41,335 nt of DNA from an uncultured Ruminococcus sp. (GCA_902803255.1 CADCPG010000048.1:1-41335), one strand, 5' to 3'; counted from the stretch's first letter, positions 33,208 through 41,207 are shown. Numbers and translations: made by a program. Notes: generated by a model not told the origin, from the letters alone.

Positions 33208-35535
33208 ATGATGACAAAAGAAATAAGCGAAGTGGCCTCCCGTATAAGGACTCTTCGCGAAGTTGCCGGCATGAGCCAGCAGGAGGCGGCCAGCCGCACC
33301 GAAGTATCGCTCTCCGAATACCGTTCTCTGGAACAGGGCGAGAAGGACTTCCCCTTCACGTTCATATACAAGGCCGCGGCGACCTTCGGGGTCGAGATGC
33401 GCGACATACTCGAAGGAACGAGCCCGAATCTCAAACTCTATACAGTGACGAGAAAAGGCGAGGGGATGCCCATCGCCCGCAACACCGGATTCACCTACCA
33501 CAACCTTGCGCCGTCGTTCAAGCACAAGTCGGCCGAACCCTTCTGGGTCAGCATCCCGGCCGAATCGGAGAACGAGCCGCCCGTCTTCACCAAGCACAAC
33601 GGCCAGGAGATCGACATCGTCATAAAGGGCAAACTCGAGATCAGGATCCACGACCGGATGGAGATACTGAACGAGGGCGACACCATCTACTACAACAGTT
33701 CCTATCCGCACGCCCTGCGTGCGATGGGAGGCAGGGTCTGCGAGGTCTACGCCATAGTCCTCAAGCCCTCCGAGACCGACAGCTCGTTCGATCAGAACGC
33801 CGTCGATCCCGAGAACGCCGTCGCGCCGGAGGAGATCACCGAGAGGACGGTCGCCGACGACTTCGTATCGCTTTCGTTCGACGACAAGGGCGTCGTGAAC
33901 GGCATATCGTTCAAAAACGAGGACAGATTCAACTTCGCCTTCGACGTTGTCGACAGGATCGCGGCGAAAACGCCCGACAGGCGCGCGATGCTCTGGGTCG
34001 GGGCCGACAAGCGCGACCACTCCTTCACATTCGGCGACATGTCGAGATACTCGAACATGACGGCCAACTACTTCCAGTCGGTCGGAATAAAGCGGGGCGA
34101 CAGGGTGATGCTGGTGCTCAAGCGCCACTATCAGTTCTGGTTCTGCATGCTCGCGCTCCACAAGATCGGAGCTATAGCCATCCCCGCCACGAACCAGCTG
34201 GTGCTGCACGACTTTGAATACCGCTTCGACGCCGCCGGCGTCAGCGCCATCGTATGCACGGCCGACGGAGAGACACATCTGCACGCCGAAAAGGCCGCCG
34301 AGGCCCACCCCGGCATGATAAAGATACTCGTAGGCGGAAAGCGCGAGGGCTGGCTCGACTACAACAGCGAGATGTCGCTCTGCAGCGACTCGTTCATGCG
34401 CACCGCCAACTCCCCCTGCGGCGACGACAAGATGCTCATGCTCTTCACGTCGGGCACCTCGGGATACCCCAGGATCGCCGCGCATTCGTACAAATACCCG
34501 CTGGGGCACTACATCACCGCCAGATGCTGGCATTCGGTCCATCCCGACGGCCTTCACTTCACCGTATCCGATACCGGATGGGGCAAGGCGCTCTGGGGAA
34601 AGCTCTACGGACAGTGGCTCTGCGAGGCCCCCGTATTCACATACGACTTCGACCGCTTCAACCCGGCCGACATACTTCCCCTCTTCGAGAAATACCGCAT
34701 AACCACCTTCTGCGCGCCGCCCACGATCTACCGCTATCTGATCAGAGAAGACCTGTCGAAGTACAACCTCTCGTCGATCGAATACGCGACGACCGCGGGA
34801 GAGGCGCTCAACCCCGAGGTCTCGAACATCTTCTACTCCGCCACCGGCCTTCGCATCATGGAGGCCTTCGGTCAGACCGAGACGACGCTCGTCATAGGCA
34901 ATTTCGTCGGTTCCGTCCCGAAGACCGGCTCGATGGGCAAACCGTCGCCGCTCTACAAGGTCGAGCTGCTCGGCGCCGACGGCAAAAAGTGCGCCCCCGG
35001 CGAGACCGGCGAGATCTGCATCGACGTATCCGGAGGCCGCCCCTGCGGGCTGTTCCTCGGCTACTATAACGACCCCGACACCACCGCGAAGGTCCTGCAC
35101 GACGGCTACTACCACACCGGCGACACCGCGACGGTGGACGAGGACGGCTACTACTGGTACATCGGCCGCGTCGACGACGTCATCAAGTCATCGGGCTACC
35201 GCATAGGGCCGTTCGAGATCGAGAGCGTCATAATGGAGCTCCCGTATGTCCTCGAGTGCGCGATCACGGCGGTCCCCGACGAAGTCAGAGGCCAGATAGT
35301 CAAGGCCACCATTGTCCTCACCCGCGGCACGAAGCCGTCCGAGGAGCTGAAGAAGGAGATCCAGGGATACGTCAAGACGCACACCGCGCCGTACAAGTAC
35401 CCGAGGGTCGTCGAATTCACCGACGAGCTCCCCAAGACGATAAGCGGAAAGGTCAGGCGCTTCGTGATCAGGAGCAGAGACATTGAGAAGCTCGGAGCCG
35501 AACCCGGGACGCCGGTGAAGACCGAAAACAGATAA
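33208..35535 (+). CDS. XRE-cupin-acyl-CoA synthetase fusion protein
   Basis: This 775-residue protein joins three modules. Residues about 8-68 are an XRE helix-turn-helix (IRTLREVAGMSQQEAAS, EYRSLEQGEKDFPF). Residues about 75-190 are a cupin sensor (HNGQEIDIVIKGKLEIRI, then NEGDTIYYNSSYPHALRAMG), as in XRE-cupin repressors. From about residue 230 an ANL acyl-adenylating enzyme follows, with phosphate loop LFTSGTSGYPR (about 411-421), EAFGQTET, YYHTGDTATVDEDGYYWYIGR, SSGYRIGPFEIES, and the C-terminal catalytic Lys in PKTISGKVRR (about 744). TAPYKYPR and the surrounding pattern resemble medium-chain/aryl acyl-CoA synthetases (ACSM and benzoate-CoA ligase type). GGGAG precedes the ATG by about 10 bases. 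The acid activated and any DNA target are unknown. Confidence 0.92.
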   Translation: MMTKEISEVASRIRTLREVAGMSQQEAASRTEVSLSEYRSLEQGEKDFPFTFIYKAAATFGVEMRDILEGTSPNLKLYTVTRKGEGMPIARNTGFTYHNLAPSFKHKSAEPFWVSIPAESENEPPVFTKHNGQEIDIVIKGKLEIRIHDRMEILNEGDTIYYNSSYPHALRAMGGRVCEVYAIVLKPSETDSSFDQNAVDPENAVAPEEITERTVADDFVSLSFDDKGVVNGISFKNEDRFNFAFDVVDRIAAKTPDRRAMLWVGADKRDHSFTFGDMSRYSNMTANYFQSVGIKRGDRVMLVLKRHYQFWFCMLALHKIGAIAIPATNQLVLHDFEYRFDAAGVSAIVCTADGETHLHAEKAAEAHPGMIKILVGGKREGWLDYNSEMSLCSDSFMRTANSPCGDDKMLMLFTSGTSGYPRIAAHSYKYPLGHYITARCWHSVHPDGLHFTVSDTGWGKALWGKLYGQWLCEAPVFTYDFDRFNPADILPLFEKYRITTFCAPPTIYRYLIREDLSKYNLSSIEYATTAGEALNPEVSNIFYSATGLRIMEAFGQTETTLVIGNFVGSVPKTGSMGKPSPLYKVELLGADGKKCAPGETGEICIDVSGGRPCGLFLGYYNDPDTTAKVLHDGYYHTGDTATVDEDGYYWYIGRVDDVIKSSGYRIGPFEIESVIMELPYVLECAITAVPDEVRGQIVKATIVLTRGTKPSEELKKEIQGYVKTHTAPYKYPRVVEFTDELPKTISGKVRRFVIRSRDIEKLGAEPGTPVKTENR

Positions 35536-35551
35536 AAAAGGAGACGCCGCC

Positions 35552-36859
35552 ATGACGCTCGACTACAGAAGAGAATTTGAGATCCGGCACCGCTATGACG
35601 TTGCGGTGATAGGCGGAGGACCCGCCGGAGTCGCCGCGGCCGTCGAGGCGGCCCGTAACGGGGCTGACACGCTGCTTGCGGAATCGTCGGGACTCCTGGG
35701 CGGTATGGCGGCGTCGGCCCTCGTAGGGCCCTTTATGACGTGCTACGACAGGGACGGCGAGCGAAAGGTCGTCGGCGGCATCTTCGACGAGATAGTCGAA
35801 CGCACGGCGGCCCTGGGCGGGGCGATACCGCCGTCGGAGACAGACTCCCCCTCGCGCTACACCTCATTCATCTCGAAATACCACAGGCATGTGACTCCCT
35901 TCGATTCATTCGCACTTGAGACCGCGCTCGACGGAATGGTCAAAGAGGCGGGTGTCGACCTTATGCTCTACACCTCATTCTGCGACGCCGTCGTGAATGA
36001 GGAGAACGGAAAGATAGACGCGCTCATCTTCTCATCACTCGAGGGCCTCTGGGCCGCTCAGGCGGACGTCGTGGTCGACTGCACCGGCACCGCCGCCGTG
36101 GCGGCCGCCGCCGGTGCGCCGACCTGGAAGGGCGGCGAGGACGGCGCGCCTCCGCAGCCCGGGACCTATTTCTTCGAGGTCGACGGCGTGAACGACGAGG
36201 GATACGTCGCGCGCCCCAAGGCGCCGGTGAAGGCGTACATGCTCCCCGGAGGCGGCGCGTACAAAATAAACAGCTACCGCGTCTTCGGCGTCGATGCGGC
36301 GGACTCCGCAAGCATGACGGAAGGAACGGTAGCGGGAAGAAAACAGGTATTCAAAGCACTCGACGTCCTGCACGGCACGCCCGGCTTCGAGAACGCGAGG
36401 CTCTCTCAGGCGGCGTCGATGCTCGGCGTGCGCGAGAGCAGACACATCCGCGGGAAATACATCCTGAAGGTGAGCGACCTCACCGGGGGGACCGTGTTCG
36501 ACGATTCGATCTGCTGCTTCGGATACGGGATGGACGTGCATCCGCGCGACCCCGGCCTCGAGGGCAAGGGCAATTTCAAGATAGAGGTGGCGCCGGTATA
36601 TACGATACCCTACCGCTGCCTCGTTACGGAAACGGTAGGGAATCTGCTTGCCGCGGGCAAGTGTATCAGCGCCGAATCTCAGGCGGCCGGGAGCATACGC
36701 GTCATGCCTGCCTGCGTGGCGACGGGACAGGCCGCGGGCGCGGCTGCCGCGATGGCATCCCTGTCCGGAACATCTCCGTCCCGGATCGACACGGAAAAGC
36801 TCATATCGCTGCTCCGCTCTCACGGCGCGGTGACCTGCCCCGCCGACATTGCCGGCTGA
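35552..36859 (+). CDS. FAD-dependent oxidoreductase (FAD_oxidored/FAD_binding family)
   Basis: This 435-residue protein has the dinucleotide motif VAVIGGGPAGVAAAVEAARNG (GxGxxG at residues 21-26), a second FAD segment VVVDCTGTAAVAAAAG, and the C-terminal AAGKCISAESQAAGSIRVMPACVATGQAAG, which is the family's FAD-closing motif. ESSGLLGGMAASALVGPF after the first motif is also typical of the FAD_oxidored group. Members often lack known substrates; some are linked to amine, glycan or secondary-metabolite oxidation. AAGGAGA lies eight bases before the ATG, 16 bases after the fusion protein stop, so the two genes are co-expressed. A functional tie to the acyl-CoA ligase is inference. Confidence 0.87.
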   Translation: MTLDYRREFEIRHRYDVAVIGGGPAGVAAAVEAARNGADTLLAESSGLLGGMAASALVGPFMTCYDRDGERKVVGGIFDEIVERTAALGGAIPPSETDSPSRYTSFISKYHRHVTPFDSFALETALDGMVKEAGVDLMLYTSFCDAVVNEENGKIDALIFSSLEGLWAAQADVVVDCTGTAAVAAAAGAPTWKGGEDGAPPQPGTYFFEVDGVNDEGYVARPKAPVKAYMLPGGGAYKINSYRVFGVDAADSASMTEGTVAGRKQVFKALDVLHGTPGFENARLSQAASMLGVRESRHIRGKYILKVSDLTGGTVFDDSICCFGYGMDVHPRDPGLEGKGNFKIEVAPVYTIPYRCLVTETVGNLLAAGKCISAESQAAGSIRVMPACVATGQAAGAAAAMASLSGTSPSRIDTEKLISLLRSHGAVTCPADIAG

Positions 36860-36865
36860 GGAGGC

Positions 36866-37141
36866 TCAGAGACTGCTCAGAGCCTCTTTGATTGCGTCGA
36901 TAAGCTTGGTACCGGCACCTGAAAGTACCGATATTGTAAGCACGACAAGGAAGATCACCAAAGCCACTAACAGAACGCAGAAATAGGATCTGGCGAAGTT
37001 CCGGCGGTTGATATTGGCCGACGAGATGCTGAAAACGATGAGAAAGATGAACCCTACGACCGGGATGGAAAACAGTATCTGAAGCCCGAAATATGACCAG
37101 GGAGACAGCGGCCTCAGCTGTTCTGAAGAATACTGATTCAC
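36866..37141 (-). CDS. Small two-helix membrane protein of unknown function
   Basis: This 91-residue protein starts at GTG with AGAGAGG eight bases upstream. Two long hydrophobic segments (about residues 17-40 and 54-76) flank a hydrophilic NINRRNFARSYF loop; PLSPWSYFGLQILFSIPVVGFIFLIVF at the N-terminus is a pattern I recognise from hypothetical proteins widespread in gut Clostridia. Function unknown. It lies after glyS on the minus strand and converges with the FAD oxidoreductase only six bases away. A hairpin at 37179-37202 lies between it and glyS. Confidence 0.75.
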   Translation of the reverse strand: MNQYSSEQLRPLSPWSYFGLQILFSIPVVGFIFLIVFSISSANINRRNFARSYFCVLLVALVIFLVVLTISVLSGAGTKLIDAIKEALSSL

Positions 37142-37178
37142 GGCGTGTACCTCTCTTTTGACAGTTTATTTTTTTGCC

Positions 37179-37202
37179 GGCCGGCGGAGTTCTCCGCCGG
37201 CC
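37179..37202 (-). terminator. GC-rich hairpin between glyS and the small membrane protein gene
   Basis: Ten perfect pairs (37179-37188 with 37193-37202) close a four-base loop. Read on the minus strand no T-run follows, so it is at best a weak terminator or an RNA-processing/stability element in the 90-base gap after glyS. Confidence 0.5.
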
Positions 37203-37231
37203 AGCTGTTTTACTGTACGCTGGACCGGATG

Positions 37232-38659
37232 TCAGAACTCGATCCTTTTTTCGATATACTCGCGGAGCCCGGATACCGGGATCCTGACCTGCTCCATGCT
37301 GTCCCTCTCCCTGACCGTGACGCAGCCGTCGGTCTCGGAGTCGAAATCGTACGTGACGCAGAAGGGGGTCCCGATCTCGTCCTGTCTGCGGTATCTCTTG
37401 CCGATAGACCCGGTCTCGTCGTATTCGACGGCAAAGTATTTGCAGAGAGTGTCGGCGATCTTCCCCGCTCCCTCGGCAAGCTTCTTTGAGAGCGGCAGTA
37501 CGGCCGCCTTTACGGGAGCAAGCGCGGGATGGAGCCTCATTACGGTGCGGACGTCGTTCTTCGCCGGATCGACAACCTCTTCGTCGTAGGCGTCGCAGAG
37601 CACTGCCAGCACAGACCGCTCGACGCCGAGCGACGGCTCGATGACGTACGGGATGTAATGCTCGTTCTTCTCCTGGTCGAAATAGGTGAGGTCCTTTCCC
37701 GACACCGTCTGGTGCTGGGTGAGGTCGTAGTCGGTCCTGTCGGCGACGCCCCAGAGTTCGCCCCATCCGAACGGGAAGAGGTACTCGAAGTCCGTCGTGG
37801 CCTTGGAATAGAACACCAGCTCCTCGGGATCGTGGTCGCGGAGCCTGATGTGATCCTCCTTAAGGCCGATCGACAGCAGCCAGTCGCGGCAGAAGCCGCG
37901 CCAGTAGTCGAACCATTCGAGGTCGGTGCCGGGCTCGCAGAAGAACTCGAGCTCCATCTGTTCGAACTCGCGGACTCTGAATATGAAGTTGCCGGGAGTT
38001 ATCTCGTTTCTGAAGGACTTCCCTATCTGGCCTATGCCGAAGGGGAGTTTTTTTCTTGTGGTGCGCTGGACGTTCACGAAGTTGACGAATATGCCCTGCG
38101 CCGTCTCGGGACGGAGATACACGGTGTTCTTGGTGTCCTCGGTGACGCCCTGGAAGGTCTTGAACATCAGGTTGAACTGTCTGATGTCGGTGAAGTTGTG
38201 CTTTCCGCAGCTCGGGCAGGGGATCGCCTTTTCCTCTATGAATGCCTTCATCTCGGGCTGAGTGAAGGCGTCGATGGGTTTGTCGAGGACAAATCCGGTC
38301 TCAGCGCACCAGTCCTCGATAAGTTTGTCAGCTCTGAAGCGCTCGTGGCATTCGCGGCAGTCCATGAGTGGATCCGAGAATCCGGACAGATGGCCGGAGG
38401 CCACCCAGGTCTGCGGATTCATGAGTATGGCGGCGTCGAGGCCGACGTTGTATTTGTTCTCCTGGACGAATTTCTTCCACCAGGCGCGCTTGATGTTGTT
38501 CTTGAGCTCGACTCCCAGCGGGCCGTAGTCCCAGGTGTTGGCGAGTCCGCCGTAGATCTCGGAGCCGGGGAAAATGAAGCCGCGCGTCTTGCACAGCGCC
38601 ACGATCTTGTCCATGTCCCGCAGCGCGGGATTGCCCTGAATGCTGTTTTCGTTGTCCAT
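37232..38659 (-). CDS. glyS: Glycyl-tRNA synthetase, single-chain alpha2 type
   Basis: This 475-residue class-II enzyme charges tRNA-Gly and is the eukaryote/archaea-like homodimeric form rather than the bacterial alpha2-beta2 GlyQS. Visible segments are GFIFPGSEIYGGLANTWDYGPLG at the N-terminus, a CRECHERF/CPSCGK Cys pair set, YLRPETAQGIFVNF (motif 2 region), FRNEITPGNFIFRVREFEQMELEFF, and motif 3 IEPSLGVERSVLAVL, followed by an anticodon-binding domain with HPALAPVKAAVLPL. AAAGGAT lies before the ATG. It is 57 bases downstream of the LCP-like gene and likely shares its promoter. No T-box leader is seen. Confidence 0.96.
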   Translation of the reverse strand: MDNENSIQGNPALRDMDKIVALCKTRGFIFPGSEIYGGLANTWDYGPLGVELKNNIKRAWWKKFVQENKYNVGLDAAILMNPQTWVASGHLSGFSDPLMDCRECHERFRADKLIEDWCAETGFVLDKPIDAFTQPEMKAFIEEKAIPCPSCGKHNFTDIRQFNLMFKTFQGVTEDTKNTVYLRPETAQGIFVNFVNVQRTTRKKLPFGIGQIGKSFRNEITPGNFIFRVREFEQMELEFFCEPGTDLEWFDYWRGFCRDWLLSIGLKEDHIRLRDHDPEELVFYSKATTDFEYLFPFGWGELWGVADRTDYDLTQHQTVSGKDLTYFDQEKNEHYIPYVIEPSLGVERSVLAVLCDAYDEEVVDPAKNDVRTVMRLHPALAPVKAAVLPLSKKLAEGAGKIADTLCKYFAVEYDETGSIGKRYRRQDEIGTPFCVTYDFDSETDGCVTVRERDSMEQVRIPVSGLREYIEKRIEF

Positions 38660-38716
38660 TGACGTATCCTTTGTATATCTTTTTTTCTGTTTGGATTGCT
38701 GTTTCGTCGGGGGAGG

Positions 38717-39868
38717 TCAGCCGTTCTTCTTTTCGTAGAGCTTCTTGTATTTCGAGAAGGCGTTTATCGTCGCGTTCTCGTCGTAGACAGAGGCCTCGGG
38801 GTCGCCGGGCACCGGTTTTTTCACCGTGACCGTCGAGATCTCGACCGTCGTGCCGCCGCATGTGAAGAGCAGCTCGGCGTTCGACACGAGGTCCTTCGTC
38901 GTGATGTCGGTATCGAGCATTCCGTCGACAGCCTTGATGAACTCGTCCGTCCTTGCCCTTCCGCCGAGCGACGTGAGGTCTGAGATGAACGACTGCACGA
39001 AGTTGACCGTCGTGCGCTTGCGGCTGTTCACGCCGTCGGTATAGCTGTTGAACATCAGCAGCTGCAGGGCCTTGTCGCCGTTAAGCTTCTGGCTCCCTGC
39101 CTTGAGATCGATATGCACGTTTCCCGAGACGTCGTCGTATTTCATATTGCAGGGCACGTATACGCTGACTCCGCCGATCGCGTCGATGACCTTCGGGAAC
39201 GACTCCATGGTGGCGAGCGCGTACCTGTCGACCAGGATACCGGTGAGCGCGTGGATCTTGTCGCGCAGCGCGACGATCCCGTATCTGGAGAAGACCTCAC
39301 CCAGTCTGCAGTATCCGCCGTTGACGGTCACGTAGGCTTTGGGGTCGAACACGGTGTAGCTTATGTGCCCGCGCTCCTTGTCGAAGCGGAGCAGCATGAG
39401 GGTATCGGTCTCGACGGTCCGGTACGAGACCCTGTAGAAGCCGTTCCGGAAGGCGAGCCTGTCGTCCGAGATCTTTACGCCGTCGAGCGGTTCTACGCCG
39501 GAGTCGCTTATCACTCCCGATGGGGCCGGCATGCCGAGATCGTTCGGAACGGGGCGCATCACCGGGTACTCACGCACCACTCCGAAGCGCTCCTCTATGA
39601 CCTTGCTGTCGTAGTCGGCGAAGACTCCGCCCCTGTAATCGCACCCGACGATCAGTATGTTGACCGATTCGCCGTCGGACTCATCGTCGGTACCGGGGAC
39701 CGGTTCGGCCCTGCCGGGGCCTGCCGTCGTGACGGCCTCGGTGGTCTTGCTGTCGAGAGCGCCGTTTATGTTGTTGATGACCAGGTTCACCGCGAGATAC
39801 GCCACGAGCGAAAAGATCAGCAGCGCGATGATGAAGGTCAGAAAGAAATTCTTTATTGCCGACAGCAT
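38717..39868 (-). CDS. LytR-CpsA-Psr-like protein with altered active-site motifs
   Basis: This 383-residue single-pass membrane protein starts at ATG 39868, with GGAGG 11 bases upstream. The membrane helix covers about residues 8-32. The LCP fold is suggested by NILIVGCDYRGG (about residue 70), VETDTLMLLRFD, IHALTGILVDRYALATMESF, DAIGGVSVYVPCNM and LKAGSQKLNGDKALQLL. LCP enzymes attach wall teichoic acid or capsule to peptidoglycan using conserved Asp and Arg residues on the lipid pyrophosphate. Here the usual RSDT, SxPRD and RFR positions read ETDT, FDPKAY and MFNSY, so the key arginines are missing. An insert of about 60 residues follows the first strand. It may be a non-catalytic or divergent LCP. 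Confidence 0.8.
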   Translation of the reverse strand: MLSAIKNFFLTFIIALLIFSLVAYLAVNLVINNINGALDSKTTEAVTTAGPGRAEPVPGTDDESDGESVNILIVGCDYRGGVFADYDSKVIEERFGVVREYPVMRPVPNDLGMPAPSGVISDSGVEPLDGVKISDDRLAFRNGFYRVSYRTVETDTLMLLRFDKERGHISYTVFDPKAYVTVNGGYCRLGEVFSRYGIVALRDKIHALTGILVDRYALATMESFPKVIDAIGGVSVYVPCNMKYDDVSGNVHIDLKAGSQKLNGDKALQLLMFNSYTDGVNSRKRTTVNFVQSFISDLTSLGGRARTDEFIKAVDGMLDTDITTKDLVSNAELLFTCGGTTVEISTVTVKKPVPGDPEASVYDENATINAFSKYKKLYEKKNG

Positions 39869-39932
39869 GATCGCCTTATCCTCCTCCCCTCTTCCGGACA
39901 CCGTCCGTGTTAAAGCAAAATGTGATTATATT

Positions 39933-39961
39933 ATTATATAACTAATCCGCCGATTTTGCAA
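39933..39961 (-). promoter_or_regulatory. SigA promoter for the LCP-like/glyS unit
   Basis: On the minus strand TTGCAA (39961-39956), a 17-base spacer and TATAAT (39938-39933). A second TATAAT lies a few bases downstream. The promoter sits in an AT-rich island about 65 bases upstream of the LCP-like ATG. Confidence 0.85.
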
Positions 39962-39974
39962 GTTAATTCTTCGT

Positions 39975-40025
39975 CTGTGCTACGCCTGTGCTCTGCCTGT
40001 GCTACTCCTGTGCTCCGTCTGAGCC
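39975..40025. repeat. Four tandem 11-bp repeats upstream of the LCP-like promoter
   Basis: CTGTGCT begins at 39975, 39986, 39997 and 40008, exactly 11 bases apart, each followed by a variable four bases; a degenerate fifth (CTGAGCC) begins at 40019. The array ends eight bases before the tgt stop codon and begins 13 bases beyond the -35 box of the LCP-like promoter. The phase matches about one DNA helical turn. Confidence 0.85.
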
Positions 40026-40032
40026 ATGACGG

Positions 40033-41169
40033 TCAGTCGCTGCACCGTTCTGCCAGGGCCGTCCTGAAGCGGCGGTAGAACTCCCCGTATGCGCCGGCGT
40101 CGAGGGCCGCTCTGATCTTTGACATCAGCTCGTTGTAGAAATACAGGTTGTGGAGCACCGCCAGCCTCATGCCCAGCATCTCCTCGGCCTTGAGCAGATG
40201 ACGGATGTACGCCCTGCTGTGAGCGCGGCAGGCCGGGCATCCGCAGCCCGGGTCGATCGGTCTGCCGTCGGTCGCGTACTTCTCGTTGAGTATGTTCATC
40301 TTCCCGTTCCAGGTGAAGAGGTTGCCGTGCCTCGCGTTGCGGCTGGGCATGACGCAGTCGAAGAAATCGACTCCCCGGTACACCCCTTCGAGTATGTTCA
40401 CCGGAGTCCCGACGCCCATGAGGTAGCGCGGTCTGTCTTCCGGCATGAAGGGCTCGACGGCATCAATGATGCGGTACATCTCCTCCGTCTCCTCTCCCAC
40501 GGCAAGACCTCCGATCGCGTAGCCGTCGAGGCCGTACTTCGCGATCTCCTTCATGTGCCGGATGCGGAGGTCCTCGTATGTGCCTCCCTGGTTTATGCCG
40601 AAGAGCAGCTGCGAGGGGTTGACCGTATCGGGAAGCGAATTGAGCCTTGCCATCTCCTCGCGGCACCGCAGCAGCCACCGGGCAGTCCGTTCAGTCGACT
40701 CCCTGACGTAGTCGTACGGCGAGGGATTGGCGACGCATTCGTCGAAGGCCATCGCGATCGTCGAGCCGAGGTTCGACTGGATACGCATGCTCTCCTCGGG
40801 TCCCATGAAGATGCGCCTGCCGTCGATGTGAGAGGCGAAATGCACTCCCTCCTCGGTGATCTTGCGCAGCGACGACAGCGAGAATACCTGAAAGCCTCCG
40901 CTGTCGGTGAGTATCGGGCCGTCCCAGTTCATGAACCGGTGAAGGCCTCCCAGACCCTTTATAAGGGCGTCTCCGGGCCGGAGATGCAGGTGGTAGGTAT
41001 TTGACAGCTCGACCTGGCATCCGACCTCACGGAGGTCCTCGGCGGCGATCCCGCCCTTAACGGCGGCGCAGGTCCCGACGTTCATGAACACAGGCGTCTG
41101 CACCGTCCCGTGTACCGTCTCGAAACTGCCGCGCCTCGCGCGGCCTTCCTTCAAATGCAGCTTGAACAT
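40033..41169 (-). CDS. tgt: Queuine/preQ1 tRNA-guanine transglycosylase
   Basis: This 378-residue TIM-barrel enzyme exchanges guanine 34 for preQ1 in tRNAs with GUN anticodons. PILTDSGGFQVFSLSSLRK holds the substrate-binding Asp; VMPSRNARHGNLFTW and the zinc site CGCPACRAHSRAYIRHLLKAEE ... LHNLYFYN match Tgt, with Cys, Cys, Cys and His ligands. The catalytic Asp lies in FFDCVMPS. Length is normal. GGAGGG sits four bases before the ATG. A hairpin whose stem runs into that Shine-Dalgarno lies just upstream. queA and yajC, frequent tgt neighbours, are not adjacent here. Confidence 0.96.
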   Translation of the reverse strand: MFKLHLKEGRARRGSFETVHGTVQTPVFMNVGTCAAVKGGIAAEDLREVGCQVELSNTYHLHLRPGDALIKGLGGLHRFMNWDGPILTDSGGFQVFSLSSLRKITEEGVHFASHIDGRRIFMGPEESMRIQSNLGSTIAMAFDECVANPSPYDYVRESTERTARWLLRCREEMARLNSLPDTVNPSQLLFGINQGGTYEDLRIRHMKEIAKYGLDGYAIGGLAVGEETEEMYRIIDAVEPFMPEDRPRYLMGVGTPVNILEGVYRGVDFFDCVMPSRNARHGNLFTWNGKMNILNEKYATDGRPIDPGCGCPACRAHSRAYIRHLLKAEEMLGMRLAVLHNLYFYNELMSKIRAALDAGAYGEFYRRFRTALAERCSD

Positions 41170-41173
41170 TTAT

Positions 41174-41207
41174 CCCTCCGCGCCTTCATGCGGACATGCA
41201 GGCGCGG
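41174..41207 (-). promoter_or_regulatory. Hairpin abutting the tgt Shine-Dalgarno
   Basis: In the tgt leader CCGCGCCT (41207-41200 on the minus strand) pairs with AGGCGCGG (41185-41178). Four further inner pairs enclose the loop. The 3' arm shares two bases with the Shine-Dalgarno GGAGGG (41179-41174). It could limit ribosome access, or may be incidental in GC-rich DNA. Confidence 0.45.

Noticed and set aside
36860..36890. Short inverted repeat GAGGCTC/GAGCCTC after the FAD oxidoreductase
   Set aside because: A seven-pair stem with a 12-base loop and a very short T-run; it overlaps the end of the convergent gene, so evidence for a terminator is weak.
39975..40025. CRISPR-like array
   Set aside because: The repeat is only seven fixed bases with four-base spacers, far too short for CRISPR. 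It was kept as a possible regulatory array.
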